54,432 bases of DNA from Candidatus Planktophila sp. (lineage in GTDB: Bacteria; Actinomycetota; Actinomycetes; Nanopelagicales; Nanopelagicaceae): NCBI GenBank assembly GCA_030681675.1, contig JAUXRP010000034.1, positions 1 to 54,432 of the forward strand. Reading direction: 5' to 3'. Shown here one piece after another: positions 51,914-54,432 of the stretch; the first letter of the stretch is position 1, and every line of letters begins with the position of its first letter. A program made the translations under genes and the position numbers. The notes beneath the pieces are model-generated. The model saw only the letters and a list, made by a program, of their open reading frames with translations. It did not search any database and was not told the DNA's origin.

Positions 51914-53119
51914 CTACTTTTCTCGGGTAAGCGCCCTCATTGCAAGTTCGGCATGTATTTCCACACCTTTGCACAAAACGCTATCGTCAAAAGTAGCCAA
52001 GGCGCTGTGGTTACTAGGTGCCGTTGCATAATCATCGCTAGTACAAGCTCCTAAGAACATGTAACTTCCAGGAACTTCAAGTAAAACTCTAGAAAAGTCT
52101 TCGGCCCCAGCAATAGGAAACTCCATTGGTGCGTAGGAATCTTTACCAAAAAGGTCAATGGCGGTATCGGCTACAAACTGGGCGTGCTCGGAATTATTTA
52201 TCGTCACCGGATACTGACCCATGGCAACTGCATCTACTTCAAGGCCATAAGCCTCGCCAATTTTTTCGCACAGTAACTTTGCTTCGCGAAGTATCTTTTC
52301 ACGGGCAATGAGTGAAAACGCCCTAATTGTTACCTCGAATTTTGCCTCACTCGGAATAATATTTGCTTTAGTACCTGCATGAAAGTATCCAACAGTGACA
52401 ACAATTGGATCAAAAATATCAAAATTTCTCGTCACAAGTGTCTGTAAATCCCCGACCATCTGCGCAGCCACAACAATTGGATCCTTAGCAAAGTGTGGCA
52501 TTGAACCATGACCACCTGCACCGCGCACTGTAACGTGAAGTTCATCGGCCGAAGCCATCATTGTGCCCGATTTCGTTGTAAAGACATTACGCGGCACTGA
52601 TCCAGAAGTGACATGGATTCCATATGCCGATGAAACTCGAACCCCCGCGGCATCCAAAACTCCCTCGGCAATCATGTGGGCGGCGCCATCGTGGCCCTCT
52701 TCGCCAGGTTGAAACATAAAAACTACATCGCCTTGTAAATGATCGCGATGTGCTGAAAGCAATTTAGCTGCCCCAACAAGCATCGCCGTATGCAAGTCAT
52801 GTCCGCATGCATGCATCGCGCCATCGATAGTGCTGGAGAAATCCACACCGGACTCCTCATGAATTGGAAGTGCGTCCATATCACCTCTAAGAAGTACAGC
52901 CTTACCGCGCTTTGCACCCCGCAGTACAGCAGTCACTGATGAGGATGTTTTACCTAAAGAGATCTCTAATCCGAGTCCGTCCAGTGCCGAAAGCACCATG
53001 GCCTGCGTCTCTGGTAGATGCAGTCCGATTTCAGGTCGTTGGTGCAATCTATGACGTAGTTCCACTAGCTCTGGTTGCAGCCCTTGCGCACCTTCATGAA
53101 TTGAACTTTGGTATGTCAT
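51914..53119 (-). CDS. M20D amidohydrolase (IAA-amino acid/hippurate hydrolase-like)
   Basis: A zinc amidohydrolase cleaving N-acyl amino acids. Motifs LLRGDMDALPIHEE, MHACGHDLHTAMLVGAA, MFQPGEEGHDGAAHMIAEG and the dimerisation-domain phrase GAGGHGSMPHFAKDP are diagnostic of M20D. I start at ATG 53119 with GGGGGA close upstream, giving 401 residues; a longer frame adds a hydrophobic stretch that is untypical. The natural substrate is unknown. Confidence 0.9.
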   Translation of the reverse strand: MTYQSSIHEGAQGLQPELVELRHRLHQRPEIGLHLPETQAMVLSALDGLGLEISLGKTSSSVTAVLRGAKRGKAVLLRGDMDALPIHEESGVDFSSTIDGAMHACGHDLHTAMLVGAAKLLSAHRDHLQGDVVFMFQPGEEGHDGAAHMIAEGVLDAAGVRVSSAYGIHVTSGSVPRNVFTTKSGTMMASADELHVTVRGAGGHGSMPHFAKDPIVVAAQMVGDLQTLVTRNFDIFDPIVVTVGYFHAGTKANIIPSEAKFEVTIRAFSLIAREKILREAKLLCEKIGEAYGLEVDAVAMGQYPVTINNSEHAQFVADTAIDLFGKDSYAPMEFPIAGAEDFSRVLLEVPGSYMFLGACTSDDYATAPSNHSALATFDDSVLCKGVEIHAELAMRALTREK

Positions 53120-53311
53120 GTATCCCCCAAGGTAGATAAATATGAATGCCCACAATAATGTAAGTGTTTCGTAAGCAAAGATTCAATCTGCAACTAGGTT
53201 GCGTCAAGAATCGTCACCATATCATCAAAATAAAAAAAGAGCGTAAGTGATGAATCCAACACTGACACCTTCTTCTATCCCCCAGAACTGAGTTGTAGCC
53301 TTAGATAAATC

Positions 53312-53325
53312 GGGACTCTAGTCCC
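53312..53325. promoter_or_regulatory. DosR/DevR-type operator palindrome
   Basis: GGGACT-CT-AGTCCC is a perfect palindromic core matching the mycobacterial dormancy regulator box (GGGACT-WW-AGTCCC) except for one spacer base. It lies about 90 bases upstream of the membrane protein gene at the right edge. The rest of the 53120-53413 gap shows no gene. Confidence 0.5.
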
Positions 53326-53413
53326 ACGCTTGCGGTCCATGAATTAGTCGATCGCACAGGACATGAACCGGTCTCTCATTAATCATGTTCGACTAGCGAA
53401 ACGAGAATTAAAT

Positions 53414-54432
53414 ATGAAAAACAGATTTTCCACATCAGAGAGTTCAGCGCCCGCTCCTTTAGTAAGTTCAGGTCCTTTACATAAAGCGACTGCATTCTTG
53501 GTGATGCTAATAGGCGTTGGCCTAGTTACGATCACACTAATCGGCAATCTATTTGCCGTCGGGCCTGCCTTCGAGAATTTGATCACCGACTTCCGTCCGG
53601 CGCTGACACAGAGTTCAATCGACACCGCACGTGCAGATATAGCCGGCCTGTCTGCAGTAGAAAACGAATTCACTACCAAACTTGCACCCGCTCTAAGCCA
53701 GCAGTTAAAGATGACAGCAGAGCAGTTCAATGGCTTTGTTTCTCAAAATTTTCCAGCTGTTGCAGCGGGAATGAGCGCATTGCCAACCGTTGTTCCAACT
53801 TTCAACGGATTGATAGATACCTTGGATACGCAGCGGCCCTTGTTCACATCGGCCGACGCTATCCCCACAACAAATCTTCCAGCCACCACCGTTCCTTGGG
53901 CAATGTTTGGCACAGGTCTACTAATTTTCCTCATTGGAGCTCTAATGCTGCGCTCACCCAATGCGGGCGCTAAAGCAGCGATCGTGGTGGGAGTTCTCCT
54001 TTTGGTTGCACCAATCGCACTGTCGTTGCCCGCAAAGGCAGCCGATGCTGACCAGTTGAATGCAAATCTCAAGCCCGTCTACACCCAAGAGTTGGTAACT
54101 AACGCAGCTGGCGCACTCACAACTATCGGCGCAATGGGCAACGAGATGCAAACAGCAATGTTGCCTGCGTTAGCCACACAGTTAAAAATGACACCGGATC
54201 AGTTGCAGAGTTTTCTCGGCAGCAACTTTCCTGCAACTGCTCAAGCCCTGCAAACAATGCCTGCATCGATGGAGCGCTTCAACGGACTTGTAAAAGTATT
54301 TGATGAAAACCTTGCCAACTACAACACGCTCAAACCAGTTGGTCTGGAAAGGCTCATTCAAACTCTGATGCTTGCTGGCGCATTGATCGCAATTCTGGGC
54401 GGGTTGACAGTCTTGAAACGCCGTCGGAACTA
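53414..54432 (+). CDS. Membrane protein with internal duplication (runs off the edge)
   Basis: Not recognised. The frame is open for 339 codons and ends with TA at the window edge, so its stop is probably the next base. Membrane segments lie near residues 27-50, 160-180, 188-205 and 315-335. Two outside domains of about 65 residues repeat each other: LAPALSQQLKMTAEQFNGFV ... NFPA and LPALATQLKMTPDQLQSFL ... NFPA. A DosR-like box lies upstream. Possibly a surface or stress protein; function unknown. Confidence 0.75.
   Translation, partial: MKNRFSTSESSAPAPLVSSGPLHKATAFLVMLIGVGLVTITLIGNLFAVGPAFENLITDFRPALTQSSIDTARADIAGLSAVENEFTTKLAPALSQQLKMTAEQFNGFVSQNFPAVAAGMSALPTVVPTFNGLIDTLDTQRPLFTSADAIPTTNLPATTVPWAMFGTGLLIFLIGALMLRSPNAGAKAAIVVGVLLLVAPIALSLPAKAADADQLNANLKPVYTQELVTNAAGALTTIGAMGNEMQTAMLPALATQLKMTPDQLQSFLGSNFPATAQALQTMPASMERFNGLVKVFDENLANYNTLKPVGLERLIQTLMLAGALIAILGGLTVLKRRRN

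Noticed and set aside
53383-54151. Minus-strand frames at the right edge
   Set aside because: Antisense to the long open membrane protein frame that continues past the window; the plus-strand frame shows hydrophobic segments and an internal duplication.

Overview
The window looks like a chromosomal stretch of a small-genome, AT-leaning actinobacterium. It carries the actinobacterial markers mshC (mycothiol), PafBC, GarA, FtsR, a HelY-type helicase, a Cmk-Der fusion, DUF3090 and an SCO1664-type protein. Low G+C, very short intergenic gaps and overlapping stop codons suggest a streamlined freshwater acI/Nanopelagicales-type genome. That placement is an inference from gene content and composition, since no 16S rRNA is present.

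Layout. 1-1600: a secreted Asp-rich protein, a small membrane protein and tRNA-Leu(GAG). 1.6-18.8 kb, mostly + strand: M20 peptidase, aldo/keto reductase, the histidine phosphatase/DUF3090/SCO1664/mshC/PAC2 block, a HAD phosphatase, a RecB-like nuclease, trmI, pafBC, tatAC, a DagK-like lipid kinase, helY, a 5'-3' exonuclease and lnt. The Pup-proteasome genes that normally lie between trmI and pafB are absent here. 18.76-26.23 kb: a filamentous-phage (inovirus) prophage. 26.3-53.1 kb, mostly - strand: gcvP, Rv1830-like MerR, bifunctional nuclease, ftsR, garA, gcvH, pgsA, cmk-der, tyrA, aroH, rluB, scpBA (parA and its partner run divergently), xerD, ald, pyrG, recN, nadK, tlyA, small proteins, an SSB-like protein, putA, a VanY-type peptidase and an M20 amidohydrolase. 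A + strand membrane protein runs off the right edge.

The central discovery is the prophage. A 14-bp direct repeat (GCCGATAAGTTACA) flanks a 7.46-kb block. The right copy lies in an almost canonical actinobacterial dif site, and host genes on both sides point toward it, as expected at a replication terminus. The block encodes a gV-sized DNA-binding protein candidate, tiny membrane proteins, a pVIII-like coat protein, a huge Gly/Cys-rich pIII-like protein, a second exported protein, a pVI-like protein, a Zot/pI ATPase and a rolling-circle Rep, in nearly the gene order of coliphage Ff. It encodes no integrase and no secretin. This fits a Xer-exploiting phage of a monoderm host.

The phage attachment site lies inside its own rep gene. 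Integration cuts Rep into a 302-codon 5' part at the right end and a 110-codon 3' tail, without its own start, at the left end. Circularisation would restore a 410-residue Rep. The host lnt stop codon is itself part of dif, so lnt survives integration unchanged. The host XerD-like recombinase is encoded 13 kb away in the same window.
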